Below are positions 36,740 through 49,181 of a stretch of 64,000 bases of DNA, piece after piece. The DNA comes from Anthostomella pinea (taxonomy: Eukaryota; Ascomycota; Sordariomycetes; Xylariales; Xylariaceae). The stretch is taken from contig CAUWAG010000010.1 in the NCBI GenBank assembly GCA_963556695.1, positions 1,240,001 through 1,304,000 on the forward strand, written 5' to 3'. The notes beneath the pieces are model-generated. The model searched no databases. It saw only the letters and a program-made list of their open reading frames with translations, and was not told the DNA's origin. Position 1 is the first letter of the stretch; every line of letters starts with the position of its first letter. Both the position numbers and the translations under genes were made by a program.

Positions 36740-38203
36740 GATCGTGGTCGAAGGCGGCGCCGTCGCGGGAGCAGAGAGGAATGGGAGCTGGTCGGTTGCA
36801 GTTGGGACGGCACGGGACGGTAGAACGGGGGTTTCACGGTCGTGGCATGGAGGCAATCGGCACGCTGCAGCTATATTGGGCACATAGCTGGACGCACAAT
36901 CGAAGGGGCAACTGAACTGGTTTGTTGGTTCGTGAATGCGCCAAAACGCGATGTCGTGCCGCCTGGTCTTGCTGGATTTCTCTCCCAGGCTGGCGTAGTC
37001 TGACGCTGTAACGAGTCAATGCCAAAGCCCATGCCAATGCCACCCTTGAATTCGGTTGTTGCCGTCCATACTCGGCTGATCATCGGGGCTATGACGATCA
37101 AGCCCCTTTTCTGTTAGCGGGGACTACCTAATCGTCACGAACCCCTGGCCCACAATTGAGCCCCACTGCTCTCCGTACACCACGGACCTTAGTACCTAAG
37201 ATCCTAGCAGCCTAGATAGGGGGTGACCGTACCCACTACCACCAGCACGAAGGTCTGAATATCAAAGTGTTTATACAGAGGAGATGGCCCTTCAATGCTT
37301 ACACTGCAGCGGTACCGAATACCATTAGTCGATGCCTTGTTTTACGGGCTGTCTCGACATCTCCTGTTTCGTGATCTCCTTCGTCCAAGTACAAGTGCTA
37401 TCACAGTCAGCGCGAGGGATGCCTTGGATACCTCTTATTGATACTCAGATGATATAAACAGTCTACCTAAGATCCTGAAGCCAGACAAACATGACTACTC
37501 AGATTCTTGAGCAACCAGCCACGTCAACCGGGGGACGTCTATAGTACTTGGTTTGGTAGATCTGTCCAATAAACCGACAGTGCCTTCTTCATTTGGTCTC
37601 TTCTGGTCTTGTCAGGGTGGAATACTGACCACTTCCTATGACATTGATTTCCCGGCTGTGCATGTTCATTGCCTATGCGAATGGTCATACGGGTGTCCGA
37701 TGTGATATGCATACTAAGTCGGAAGAGGGCTCTTGTCCACAGGCGAACTTTTTGCTACGAGTTGCGAAACATAACCAAGCTCACTGCTTGACAGCTATTT
37801 CATGCCTACTTGATGTTCATTTTGGCCCGTATGCACTGGAGGGTAACCGGTCAACACAAGCATCCAGGTTCACGTCATGACCATGCGTTTCTGGCACTAT
37901 GTCTCTTATTCACCACATATTTCTAGTATGACAATGGATGAATTCTCTAAGTCGACGCCTTCCCAGCCATGCAGATCCATCGCGATGCCGGTTTATCGCC
38001 CTTCTGGTCCAACGCCGCCCAGTGATTGATTACTGCCAGCGGCATATGCATAACCGCTACTCGGTGTCAGGAGCCGCCACAATCCAGACCGGCCTCAACT
38101 TAGGCATCTCGTCAAGTGTTTCCTTGACCCAAGGAATGCTCATGTCCACAACGCTTCCTTCGGCGAAATGCTCTGATCTCAAACCTGCGGGTTTCTGCTG
38201 CCA
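36740..38203. other. Intergenic region, kinase promoter side
   Basis: The first few hundred bases are pyrimidine/purine-mixed leader of the kinase gene. No supported gene lies between here and the 2EXR gene. Confidence 0.6.
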
Positions 38204-38914
38204 CTAAAGCGACTCGAATCGAGTTGATAGCCATATGCGCTGCGCCTTGGGGACAAGTCCACGCCACCAGAGTTCTTTTCTCTCCTTGGCTGTCCAGTGG
38301 TAATGTTGCATGGCATTGCCGATGAAGCATTCGTCGGAGCAGCTTTGAGCCATTTGTTCAGCAGCATGGAAAACCTCGTCACGGTCGAATAGAAATACCG
38401 CCTTGCCCTGAAACCCGTAAAAGTGCTTCGGTCGACGGATGTTTAGGTAGTTATGGCCGAAACGGAGGCGGGGAAGCACGTTGACGGTGTTCAGGTTCTG
38501 CCATAAGTCGGGTCGTGAGGCTATCCCCCTCAAGATGGAATACAGAGATGATTCAATACTCATTTCTCTTTCGATGGCCGTGACTGTCAAGGTTCGCAAA
38601 GCCTTCCAGATGGATGGGAACATGACCCTCGGGTGCCATCGTAAGAAAGCGCTGTCGCGTTCTGCATCAAACCAGATTGCCTGAGTCCGTACTCTGTTTG
38701 AGTGATGCCAACCGCCGTGCAGATGAGCAATTGCACGAGACTCACTGCAGACGTGTGCTACAATGTGAGAGCAGCCCGATGAGGAGTAATCATCTAGATA
38801 CAGCAGTCGGTTTTGCGGAATGGTGAGCTCCCAGATCATGATCCGTATCTCAGGTGGCAGCTTCGGGAAGTGGTGGAATTGAGCGGCGCCCCATGCTTTG
38901 CGCGGTGAATCCAT
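38204..38914 (-). CDS. 2EXR domain-containing protein
   Basis: A single exon encodes 236 residues from a clear ATG. The N-terminal FHHFPKLPPEIRIMIWELTI is the hallmark of the 2EXR domain, an F-box-like region found in large lineage-specific families of filamentous ascomycetes. The following segment (IVAHVCSESRAIAHLH) fits the same family. A role as an adaptor is only an analogy with F-box proteins, and no biochemical function is established. The gene has no visible intron. Its neighbours give no functional hint. Confidence 0.85.
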   Translation of the reverse strand: MDSPRKAWGAAQFHHFPKLPPEIRIMIWELTIPQNRLLYLDDYSSSGCSHIVAHVCSESRAIAHLHGGWHHSNRVRTQAIWFDAERDSAFLRWHPRVMFPSIWKALRTLTVTAIEREMSIESSLYSILRGIASRPDLWQNLNTVNVLPRLRFGHNYLNIRRPKHFYGFQGKAVFLFDRDEVFHAAEQMAQSCSDECFIGNAMQHYHWTAKERKELWWRGLVPKAQRIWLSTRFESL

Positions 38915-40252
38915 GATGGCCCGGTTTCCTTGTGGTGTGTAGGTACCTAGGTACCTTGATAGGTGTTCGTGGAAGAGGGAGTTATTGATCTGAACAAACC
39001 CCGATGCCGTGAACGTTACTTGCGAATGAGACTTTGGCTCGAGCCTGGTGGGGCTGAATCGTGCGTACGGCTGGCTGCTGATGACAGTGAGGTTAGCGAA
39101 GGCACCACAGAGACACTTGTGGCTACCGAATCTGGCGTACCAATACGATGGGCCGAAGCAGGCGAGCGACTGAAGTGACAGGCTCGGGATGACCTCAAGG
39201 CAGTGCAGCAGCCGGGACGATACTGGGATATCTGGCGAGACGTCGCGACTGACACAATAGGCCGGAGAAAGACCGGGTTTGTGGTTGTGAGAAAGCTCGC
39301 AACCCTGGGCTGTGTAGGAAATGGTCGAGGAAAGTGGGCAGTGAGTGTGTAGAGGGAAGAAGGTAGGTATGGTCGAGATGCGGTTGATGACGTAAACCCG
39401 AGGTCTCGCGGTCTGGCGGGTAATGGTAAAATAGAGCAGAAAGACGGCGCAATCAGTCGAGTAGAAGGTAGCCTTAAGTACGCAATCAAGGTCAGCTGTA
39501 CTAGGACTGCGAGCCTCGAAGGAACAGACTCGCCGAGTCTAGTGTGAAGAGCTGTAAGGTGGTGCAAAATGGCGAGAACGAGAGACGTAGGTGTGTGTAT
39601 ATATGTGGTAGGTAGCTGCCAACTTGTGGTTCGCAGTTTCCTTGCAGCACCCCGGGTAAGCGGTGAGGAAGGCGCGGTGGAATCGAAGGAGAGATATCGG
39701 ATGGGGGAAAGAGGATACCAAATGGTTTCGTAATAGGTGGGTTGAGAATGGCGGTGGACTCCAACGAGGAAACGATGTACCTAAGGGGACGGCAATACCA
39801 GCCCATTTGCCCGTTGGACAATGAGAAGCCGCCTGTTGAAGAACGACGAACAAACAGGCAAGGGGTCAGGTTGAGAATGGCGGTCGACCTCAACGAGGAA
39901 CAGAGTAGGTGAGGGTCATATATTTGCCTATTGAAGAACCTTACGACAAATGGAAGCAAACAGGCAAGGGGTCAGCTGGTCTGCTGGTGCAGTTGCCAAT
40001 ACAATGTGCTGTTGATTGAACCCGTGAGGTACGAAACAATAAACAATGAAGAGCTCAATGGCTGGCGTGGGCCAAACACACAAAGACGTCAAGCACGACC
40101 GAGATTCTTGTCAAAAACATCTATTTCCGCTCAACATATGCCCAGAACTCCGATAATGCCCATACCTAGATACTGGTTGCTATCTCACACATGATTCATC
40201 TATAGTTTAGCACCGCTGACGACCTTCTCTGAGATGTAGCTGTAGCGTACAC
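38915..40252. other. Intergenic region, 2EXR gene to nhx1
   Basis: Several 100-180-residue frames occur on the minus strand near 39.0-39.95 kb, but they lack family signals and overlap each other. A tandem duplication lies at 39741-39974. Confidence 0.55.
39741..39974. repeat. Imperfect tandem duplication, units of 129 and 105 bp
   Basis: Unit 1 (39741-39869) and unit 2 (39870-39974) both begin GTTGAGAATGGCGGT and end with CAAACAGGCAAGGGGTCA. Between the ends they share TTGAAGAAC and differ by insertions or deletions. It is a local duplication in non-coding DNA. Confidence 0.8.
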
Positions 40253-42554
40253 TCAGCTCGGTCCAGAGCCGCCCTCGTCATCCCCTCTATCGCCACCTGG
40301 TCCGTGGTTGTTGCCATCTAACAGTAGCTTGGGCTTGATGTAGTCTTCGTCCAGCTGCCGGAACAAGGCCTGGGGGTCGTGCGAGGTAAAAAGCTGCCTG
40401 ATCGCTGATCTGGTAGATATAGGAGCAGCGGGTCGATGACCAGACGTCGGGTAGGAAAACACGCCCTCCTCTTCTGAAGTACCACCGGGCGTGAGTATGG
40501 GACTCGACCTGCTCCGGGGTGATCTGCGCGCTGCAGGTGGCAGATCTGAAGTGTCAATGTCGCTCCCGAAGTCTGAGTCGGACAAGCTGCCAGACTGGGC
40601 GAGCAAGTCAGCCGCCTCAACCTCCTCGCTCACTGCCTGGTGAGAGCCCTTACGGCTCAGACTTCCCCCACGCGGAGTTAGCTTTGGTGAGCTGTGCCCC
40701 GACACATAGCTGCCGCGCTCCGGCCCCGCATTTCGCCTGCCGTTTGCATGATCCACACGATCTAAACGGAGCGAGCCATTCCTTTGTCGTGGTCGTGGAT
40801 TGTAACCAATACCGGTTCCAGATCTCTTATAGTAAGACCCGCCAGGGGCTGCCTCAATATCAAACTCGTCATCGCTGTCCACTTCCTCAACAACCCCCGT
40901 TCTGATACCCAGAATCTCCAGCATTCGGGCTGTCGTACCACCAAAGATGATCACAGTGAGTACCACAACAACCAGCACAGTAGCCTTGAGCGCGTAAGAG
41001 TTTTCTCCAACCAAGAGAGCAGCCAGTGCTACCCCGACAGCTCCGCGCAGACCGGCCCAGAACAGCATCGCCTGGTAGCTATAGGGGAGCTCGTCGGGGA
41101 CCTCCTTGCCTTGGCGACGTGCTCGATAGTGGTGGAACCAGTTGATGGCTTTCGACAAGGGAAACACGGCGACCCATCGTGCTGCACATACGGCAAGTAC
41201 GGTGACAATGATGAGGAGCGGCTGGAACTGGAGATCGTTATCGGTAAATAGTGAAAGGCCCAGATATATGAAGATGAAGTTCTCAGAGAGCTGGGACAAG
41301 ATCTGGAAGAAATACTTGGTACTAAGCTGACTCCGCCGTGACATGTTGAAGTAGGCGTAGTGTTTGAGGGTGATACCGCAGAAAAGCAAGGACACAATGC
41401 CTATCCAAAGGTCAGCCGAGTCTTACCACAAGCCAATATCGAATCTGAGCGCAGTGACGTACCTGACATGCGCACGGCTTGCGAGAAGAAGTAACTCGCA
41501 TATGTAATCAGCACTATCAAGCAAGTCTCGATCTGAGGGTATCTCCTAACGTATGTGAACTTCAAAACAAGGGCTGTACCGACGCCAACGGCCAAGCCGA
41601 TGGTCAAGCTGCCGAAGAAGACGAGCAGGAAATCGCCGACACCTAGGAAGAAACTGCCTACTCCGTACGACACAGCTTCGTCGGTAGCGTACTTCTTGTC
41701 CTGGGCGGTCTCGAAGATGACGATTGCGATTGCGTCATTGAGGATAGCTTCGCCGAAGATGATGGTATACAACTTCGGATCGACTTTGTAGGTATTGAAG
41801 ATGGCCAGAATGGTGACGGGGTCGGTGGCAGACAAGGTTGCACCGACTGAGATTGCATCCTTGAAGGACATGGTCAAGCCTTCAATGGGTATTCGGGTGT
41901 AAAGCCACAACAGAAGGCCTATGACCACGGCAGACAGAAAGGTTCCAGCAAAGGCAAAAACCAAGATGGTCCCAATATTCCGGAAGAAGTTGGCCTGGTG
42001 TAGCTCGTAACCCGAGTTCAGGATGATGGGCGGGAGAAGCAGGTTGAAGAAGATCTGGTAGTCGAAGCTGATGAGATCTCGAACAGAGGGTCCCGAGGCC
42101 ACTCTCAAGATCAAGCCAACCGTCATTCCTAATGGTGATGGTCAGCGGTCATGTCTCTCATCGATCCTTCGATCCTCGGAGTTACCAACCGGCAAAGATG
42201 GAGATGACGGTCTCGTGCACGGCCTGGATCTTCTTCTGTTGCAGTATGTAGCTCGTGAAGAAAGCAATTATGAGGAGTATGATGGAGATGAAGACGGCCA
42301 GTGACGTGTTCACTTCCTGGTCGCCTTTATCCGTATCTATTGCACATTGTCAGATGTCGCTGAGCGTCGGGGACGTCGGGGGCGGGACGTTGCATGGGGT
42401 TCGTGAACTCGTACCATCGGGGTCTGTCTCGCCCTCGGCGCGTCCTGCGAGAGACACTGGATTAGCGAGTGGTCGGATGTAGAAGTGACAGGAGTCGCGT
42501 CGGTCAGGACTCACTGGCAATCTCCATGACGGAGCTGGCAATGGTCGACAGCAT
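40253..42554 (-). CDS. nhx1: Endosomal/vacuolar Na+(K+)/H+ exchanger, NHX1/NHE family
   Basis: Five exons (42554-42515, 42444-42415, 42336-42190, 42128-41463, 41400-40253) give 676 residues. Transmembrane helices begin near residue 35. The family's inhibitor-binding-type motif FFNLLLPPIIL is at about 98-109, the transport-core segment SATDP has Asp175, and GEAILND (residues 198-204) holds the conserved Asn-Asp pair. The last ~200 residues are a hydrophilic regulatory tail. By analogy with yeast Nhx1 it should acid-balance and load cations into late endosomes or vacuoles, affecting salt tolerance and trafficking. The two first exons are only 40 and 30 nt, and the third intron uses an unusual GTTGGT donor. 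All joins keep the frame. Confidence 0.92.
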
Positions 42555-44171
42555 GCTGGCGACTCAGGCTGCGGCCAGACGTAGGCCGCTAGGCGGGATA
42601 TTGGTGCTTTCGGGATGTGTACGTCTTTTGCTCTGACGGGAGCAAATCGACGATGGCGTGCGAAGTCATCAATCGAAGAGGACCGAGGTCATGCGGGGTG
42701 ATGCGAAGTCGTCGAGGAATTGCAGTGGGCTGTTGTCGCGGAAGATCAGAGTCGTCGCAGTCGCAGGCGCAAATCAAATGTCGAAGTCGAAGTCGACAGC
42801 TTTCACCTTTCCAGGCAGCCCAGGCCACTAATAGTAAGTTGCAGGTTGAGGCCACGCGCAAGCGATCCACTTATCAGACTGGATTTACTGGAGAGTCTGG
42901 AGATCCCCGACAGTAGCGCATTGTACCACGGATCCATGGTGGGACTCGGGAGAGCCCCACCATTGGAACCATTGGACCTGCATAGGAGGTACCTACCAAC
43001 ATTGGACCTTGATCTACATATGGGGGTTGACTGTATCAAGGGTTGGATGACAGATTATTTATATGAAATCTTCGTCTTTCGAAAATCTTGGTGTTTCATT
43101 CAACATGCTTCGTACAATGAATTCCGTCTATGGTTGTCTGGCAGACAACACGACGGTGTTCATTTTGTCTGTCGTTTCTGAGCTCCGTCGTTTCAACGAA
43201 GCAGCCCGTCTTCTCTGGAGGGCAGATGAACAGAGGCATAGAGGCATAGAGGCATAGAGGCATAGAGGCAGAGGTACCATCGTGATGACAGTCTCCCATG
43301 ACTTGTTAACACGGGTTCCCCTATCAACCCGGTTCAGAGAGTCTGGTGAGGGCCGTCAGCCCATGCTGAGATGAAGAGATGGCAATAGCTTGAGCCCTTG
43401 AGCTCTTGAGCCACTGGGTTGCTTTGTAGAAGAACACTCAAGCACGCTTCAGACCTACCTATCTGAATCGCACGTACCAGTCAAAAGCATCATTATCGTA
43501 GAGTAGACAGGATTCGAGCTTCCAGACGTGGAAGATTGATGGGCAGGTTCTACAATATGGAGGGTTCTGTGGCGGGGCAGAAGTTCCTGCCGGCTTGTGG
43601 CAGCTGAAGTGGGCCCCGTGATGGATGTTGCAGCTGACGGTGACGGCAGCCCTCCGGCCCTCCGATGACGGAAGGCGCTTTGGTGGGATTCAGGAAGCAC
43701 CGACGTATGTAATAATTATAGCTGCAGGTACCGAACCCAATCATCACGAGCCTCTTCAAACATGACCCGAGGGAGCTTTGGAGCTACCTGTCACATCACA
43801 ATTCGTCAGACTTCCGTCGTGTAGAGTACCTATACACTTACTTGGTCATATAGATTTCAGACCAGCCCAACCCTCCCGTGTCAGCAATCGCAGTCGTTGG
43901 TGTTTTTAGACGCCGTCTCGTCGGCCCGTGTTCTTAACTTGTCCACCCGCCTCCAGCTGTCACCCATCAAACGTCACGAGAGACAGCCGCAGCTGACCAC
44001 ATCGGCACTATCTGTGGCCGCATTCCTGTCTGCGACACGCCCGCATATCTAAGCGCATTGATTCCCGCAATCAACCGCGAAAGGACATTCCATGACGAAC
44101 CACTGAACGCGTCGCAGCACGGAAGAAAACCGAAGCAATCCATTCCGGACATAGCATTCAACCCTCAGGGC
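42555..44171. other. Divergent intergenic region, nhx1 and the SUT gene
   Basis: This 1.6 kb should contain both promoters. No gene is supported. A short 8-bp tandem repeat is at 43233-43270. Confidence 0.6.
43233..43270. repeat. 8-bp microsatellite (GAGGCATA)
   Basis: Four perfect GAGGCATA units and a partial fifth. Confidence 0.9.
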
Positions 44172-46336
44172 ATGACCTCGTCATCGTCGAGCTCCTTGTC
44201 CTCGGACACCCGACATTCAACCCATTCAAACAGTCGTTGGCACGCGCCGCCGTCAAATACAAGTGGGAAAGATGGACCTGCATGGCCAGGCGGTAGCGGT
44301 ACACCAAGGGGCATCGAAGCGGACTCCAGGCATGGTAGCATCGACGAGAACTCGCCCCTCTTGTCCCCCGCGGGCGCAGAGCAGGATACCTTGATTGGAG
44401 GGCGCACAGAGCGTGATGAACACGACGACGAACAGGACGAGTTCCAGAAGACCAAGGGCTTCTGGTACCTCATCCTCTTGACAATAAGCATTGGAGGACT
44501 GCAAGTCGCCTGGGCCGTCGAGCTCTCCAATGGCACACCGTACTTGCTGTCTCTCGGCCTGACCAAGTCTCTCATGGCCCTCGTGTGGATCGCTGGTCCC
44601 ATTACCGGGACGCTGGTCCAGCCCTACGTTGGCATGTTGAGTGACAACTGCAGAGTTCCTTGGGGGAAGCGCAAGCCGTTTATCCTCGGAGGAGCTGCTG
44701 CTACAGCGTCGGCCCTGATGTTCCTGGCCTGGATTAGAGAAATCGTTTCGGGATTTCTGGGCTTGTTCGGGGCCGACCCTGAGTCGAAAGGAGTCAAGAC
44801 GACCATCATCGTCGTAGCCGTCATCTGGATCTATGTCCTCGACGTGGCAGTCAACACAGGTATGTACCTTGGTTCTGCTATGTGTTCCATCCCTGCGAGA
44901 CGCTCATGCCGTTACAGTTCAAGCATCCATTCGGGCTTTCATTGTCGACTGTGCGCCATCCCATCAGCAAGGTGAGTCATTCCAATGGATACCCTAAATC
45001 ATTTTGTATTTTAATATCCGGTGTAGAAGCTGCAAATTCTATGGCTAGCAGATTCGTCGGCGTTGGTAACATAGTTGGGTACATCGCTGGCGGTACCAAC
45101 CTTCCGAAGTATTTCTGGTGGTTCGGAAGATCCCAATTCAAGGACCTATGCGCTATCGCTAGTATTGCGCTGTGCTCTACGGTGTTGCTAAGCGTTTCGG
45201 TCATACACGAGAGGAATCCTCAGCTCGAAGGCCGCCCTGCCGAGAAGAAAGCGGGTGTGGGGACATTCTTCGTCAAGATCTTCGCCTCGATCAAAAAATT
45301 GCCGCCGCAAGTCGCTAAAGTCTGCACCGTGCAGTTCTTTGCCTGGGTTGGATTCTTCCCCATGCTATTCTACACGTCTTCGTACATCGGCGAAATCTAC
45401 GTCGAACCTTTCCTGGAGAAGAATCCCAACATGACCAAAGAGGAGCTGGATGATCTTTACGAGAATGCTACCCGCGTGGGCACCCACGCACTTCTGATAT
45501 TCGCCATCACTAGTCTTGTAACGAATGTGCTACTCCCCTTTTTCATAGACCCAACTTATGACAACAATCCCGTCAGCAACGCACCTGGAGAAACTCCTGG
45601 GGTACTCAACGACGACGATTCGGGTGTCAAAACGTGGTTAAATCGGCTGGTAATTCCCGGTTTGACGCTCCGGAGAGCATGGCTGCTGTCCCATTTCCTC
45701 TTCGCGGGCTGTATGTTTTGCACAGTTCTTGTGCGGACAGTTGAGGCCGCAACCGTGCTCATTGGCCTTATCGGCGTCTCCTGGGCTTTGGCGCTGTGGG
45801 CGCCTTGGGCGATCATCAGTGCCGAAATCAGTCGTCGCGATGCCCTGCATCGAACTCGACAACAACAATTGAGGCCCGTGAGCCGAGAGGGAGAGTCGGA
45901 CGCTTCGCCATCCGCTGAATCGTTCCTTGATCAAGAACGCCGTCTTCAGGACCCCGAGGACGAGCCAGACCAGGCAGGCGTCATCCTCGGCATCCACAAC
46001 ATGGCCATCGCATCACCACAGATGATCGCTACTCTCGGTTCAAGTGTGATCTTCGGCTTTTTCCAGAAGGAGAGAGGTGTCCCAGGCGACCACAGTATCG
46101 CTATTGTGCTAGCTTGTGGTGGGTTTTTCGTTCTTATTGCGGCATACTTCGTGTACAAGATTCAAGATGGTATGTCGACACCGGCCGACGCCGCGTTTGC
46201 TGCGGAGGAGGGCGAGGCAACCGCCATCGGACCTGCCTCTCCAGTAAACAAACGAAGCATGGATACACCCCGTCAGAGCATGGAACGAGCCACACTGGCT
46301 AGGAGCAGCAGTTATGGTGCTGGATTAGAGTATTAG
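44172..46336 (+). CDS. sut1: SUT-type sucrose/alpha-glucoside H+ symporter
   Basis: Three exons (44172-44859, 44918-44971, 45027-46336) give 683 residues. The first ~90 residues are hydrophilic and acidic. The membrane domain starts near FWYLILLTISIGGLQVAWAV. The loop between spans 2 and 3 has VPWGKRKPF, matching the glycoside-pentoside-hexuronide/SUT signature of plant sucrose carriers and of S. pombe Sut1, a general alpha-glucoside permease. Twelve spans are likely, with a long central loop. The 54-nt middle exon joins VQASIRAFIVDCAP to EAANSMASRFVG as expected for the family. The frame is open upstream to 44058 without an ATG, so 44172 is the first in-frame ATG; a further 5' exon is possible. 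The substrate (maltose, sucrose or similar) is inferred. Confidence 0.9.
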
Positions 46337-47250
46337 GTCCCATCTGACACACAGATAGTCTGGGTACTGGATGGTCTTTGTACAGCTTCATGGACCAGTC
46401 GGTGTATCAGGATTACTTAAATGGGGGAAACTCGTGGGTTTTTCTATGGCGTTGGATCCCGGCGGCACTGTACCAACGCCGCGCTCGAGGTATCATACGT
46501 TTTCCCGTAGCGATAGAACAGGGTTTACAAGGAAGCGAAATATAATCTTCGAGTTCATACTTCAGACACTTTGGAACTGTCTCGCTCTGCGATGAAGCTG
46601 GGATATCGGGTAAAGGTCCCATTCCTAGACTGGTTTCTCAGAGCACGTGCTTCAAGTGGCCCCCGAAAACTTGTGTAAGCTGCGGGAACTCTCTTACCCC
46701 AGGACAAGGAACTCGGAAGACGCGATGATGAGTAACAATCAGATAGGCCGTGACCCTGGAAATCTCAAATAGTATCGTCTGCGGCGTCTTGGGATAGTAG
46801 CGGAAGCGGCTCTTGTAATCTGCCCTCATAGGCTAAATTCGACGACAACCTCATCCCACCGGCAGTCAACGGAGGCTCCCAACCCGCTCAATTTATTGCC
46901 CTTGGCATCCAGACTCATCACCAACACCCTCGTGGCGGTCTGTGTTGCCTCCCTTATATTGGGCCTGGACCGTACTTGGATCACGCGCGCAATCAAAGGC
47001 GGACGGGTCGAACAATGTCGTTCAATGGGCTCATGTGCCATTCTGGTCTCGACCAAATAGACGTAGAGATCATTATATCAACCCCAGAGATCCCCGGAGA
47101 TCTTGTCTGGGCCCTGCCACGGCAAGGTCTTCTTTCCCGACTTTGTTGTTATCAGGTTCTCAAGAGCTCCCGGCCCCCTTTCTAAGCAAGGCTCCTTCTT
47201 TAGCAAGCTTCTGAAGTCAGGTTAAAATCCGGGACTAAATCTCGCGCGCG
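46337..47250. other. Intergenic region, SUT gene to GH131 gene
   Basis: No gene is supported. It contains the 3' flank of the SUT gene and the promoter of the GH131 gene. Confidence 0.6.
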
Positions 47251-48667
47251 ATGAAGGCCTCCACAATCCTCCTCGGCGCCGTGGCGCACATCGCCAGCGC
47301 AGCTGTTATTTGGGATGGGCGGTTCAACGACTTTGGCACCTCGGCGGACCTGGACAAGTGGTCGTGGGCGAACCAGGTCAGATTCTATCTAGTTTCCAGC
47401 TTGCTTCCCTCTCACCCTGGACTCCGGGGTGTTTTCAGTCTTCAAACATGACATTGCTCTGGAGCTACAAAGCCCCCCTATTTTACTCCAACTCCAACTC
47501 CAACAACCATCCATCTTCCAGACACCCATCCCCTCAGGGGCAGATGGGAAGCAATCACTTACCGTTTAATAATTACTGACTCGCAGAATATTTTCCTGGT
47601 TAACAGGTCGGTCCCTACCAGTACTACATCCACGGCTCGGGCACGGTCGACAAGTACATCAACCTGTCGGCGGACTACAAGAACCCTGCCGACACGGTGT
47701 CGAAGCAGGGCGCCCGGTTCACGCTCGACAGTACCGCCTACTGGAACGGGCAGGACATGCGACGCATCGAGCTGATCCCGCAGACGACGGCGGCTATTAA
47801 TACCGGCACGGTGTTTTATCACTTCAGCGTATGTTGTGTCTGACTGCCAATGCTTGTTTCCACGAGCCACCCCTTTCTTCACAAGAGAAGTATCATCCAC
47901 ACACCTACCCCACTTCTCACTTCCCGCTTCTTAACTACCTCTCTACAAAGAGCAACTTGACTACCGACTAACTCCCAATCGCTACCAACAGATGATGCGA
48001 AAAGACACCAACGCGCCCTCCGTCAACCGCGAGCACCAGATCTGCTTCTTCGAGTCGCACTTCGCCGAGATGAAGTACGGCTGGATCTCGGGCGAGTCGG
48101 GTACATCGGACGCGAACCTGCAGTTTATGGTCTCGCAGAACTCCAAGTGGAAGGCCGAGTGGAAGCCGAATGTCTGGCACAACGTCGCTTTTGAGATTGT
48201 GAGTCCTTGTTTGTTGCTTGCTTGGTCGTATGCAAAGGAGGAAAGGGAGGGGAAAGGGAAGACGTGGACGGTGATGACGAAGACCGATGGAAACCGGCGA
48301 AGGATTTACGATGGACAGACAGACAGGAAGACTAAATGACCGACTGACTGCAAACAGAACTTCAGCAGCAACACCGTCGGGTTCTGGCACTCAGAGGGCG
48401 GCGTCCCACTGACACAAGTCGTGGCGCCCGTCTCGACCTCGACCTCGTCCAACGGCGCCGACTGGCATCTCGGCGTCCTCGAGCTGCCTCGCTCGGGCTA
48501 CAGCGACGCGAACGAGGACTTCTACTTCTCGGGCGTCTTCATCGAGAGCGGCACTATCACTACCACCGTCGGCGGTCCCGGTAAGTGATACCCACCCATC
48601 TTGAGGACTGTGATGGTGTCTGTCTGTTGTGAACTCGTGCTGACTGGTTGGTGTCTTAGCTGCGTAG
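47251..48667 (+). CDS. Secreted glycoside hydrolase family 131 protein
   Basis: Five exons (47251-47376, 47607-47828, 47992-48198, 48358-48580, 48660-48667) give 261 residues. A signal peptide (residues 1-~18, MKASTILLGAVAHIASA) precedes VIWDGRFNDF, the usual mature start of GH131. Later segments, YYIHGSGTVDKYINLS, REHQICFFESHFAEMKYGW and NVWHNVAFEI, also match the family. GH131 enzymes act on beta-1,3/1,4/1,6-glucans and are typical of plant-degrading fungi. The fold is a beta-jelly-roll with no cellulose-binding module here. The last exon codes only the final residues and stop. Introns 1 and 2 are longer (230 and 163 nt) than average for the window. Confidence 0.92.
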
Positions 48668-49181
48668 GGTACTCGGAGTAGAGGTGATAGGTCTTGGATT
48701 GAACTCTTAGCAAATATATTCGGGAGTCCGGTCAGGAGACAACTATGATGACGAATGAAGCTTGACGAACGTCGTGCTGTGTATATACCAGAAGATACAG
48801 TGAAGCAATACCCCAGTCCCCCAGTGCCGCCGGAAAAGGATGTGTAAAGGAGTATAGCCCCGAACATCAACACTGGTCAAAATTTATTCCGTCCCAGCCA
48901 CTACGTAGGCCATCACTCGATGCCATGCTCCTTGCTCTCCACCCCCATATCCGCCCGTTCTGTCCCCGCTGTCTTGCGCCAACGCCTAGTATTACCAGTG
49001 AACAATTCCACCAAGCCAAATCAAGAAGTGCAGCAACGCACCTCCTCACCCCTCGTACCCTACCCCCTTATGCCACATCTCTACCGTAACTTCCAACCCT
49101 CCAAACCTTCTTCCTACCCCCCTATCCCCACATCCAATCCCCTTCCGCCTACCACCACCACCGCCACACTCTCCCTCCTAG
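48668..49181. other. Convergent intergenic region
   Basis: It lies between the 3' ends of the GH131 gene and the Thr-rich gene. The part from 49030 on is C-rich. No gene is supported. Confidence 0.6.

Noticed and set aside
39016..39567. 183-codon minus-strand frame
   Set aside because: No family signal, overlaps similar frames, and the region contains a tandem duplication.
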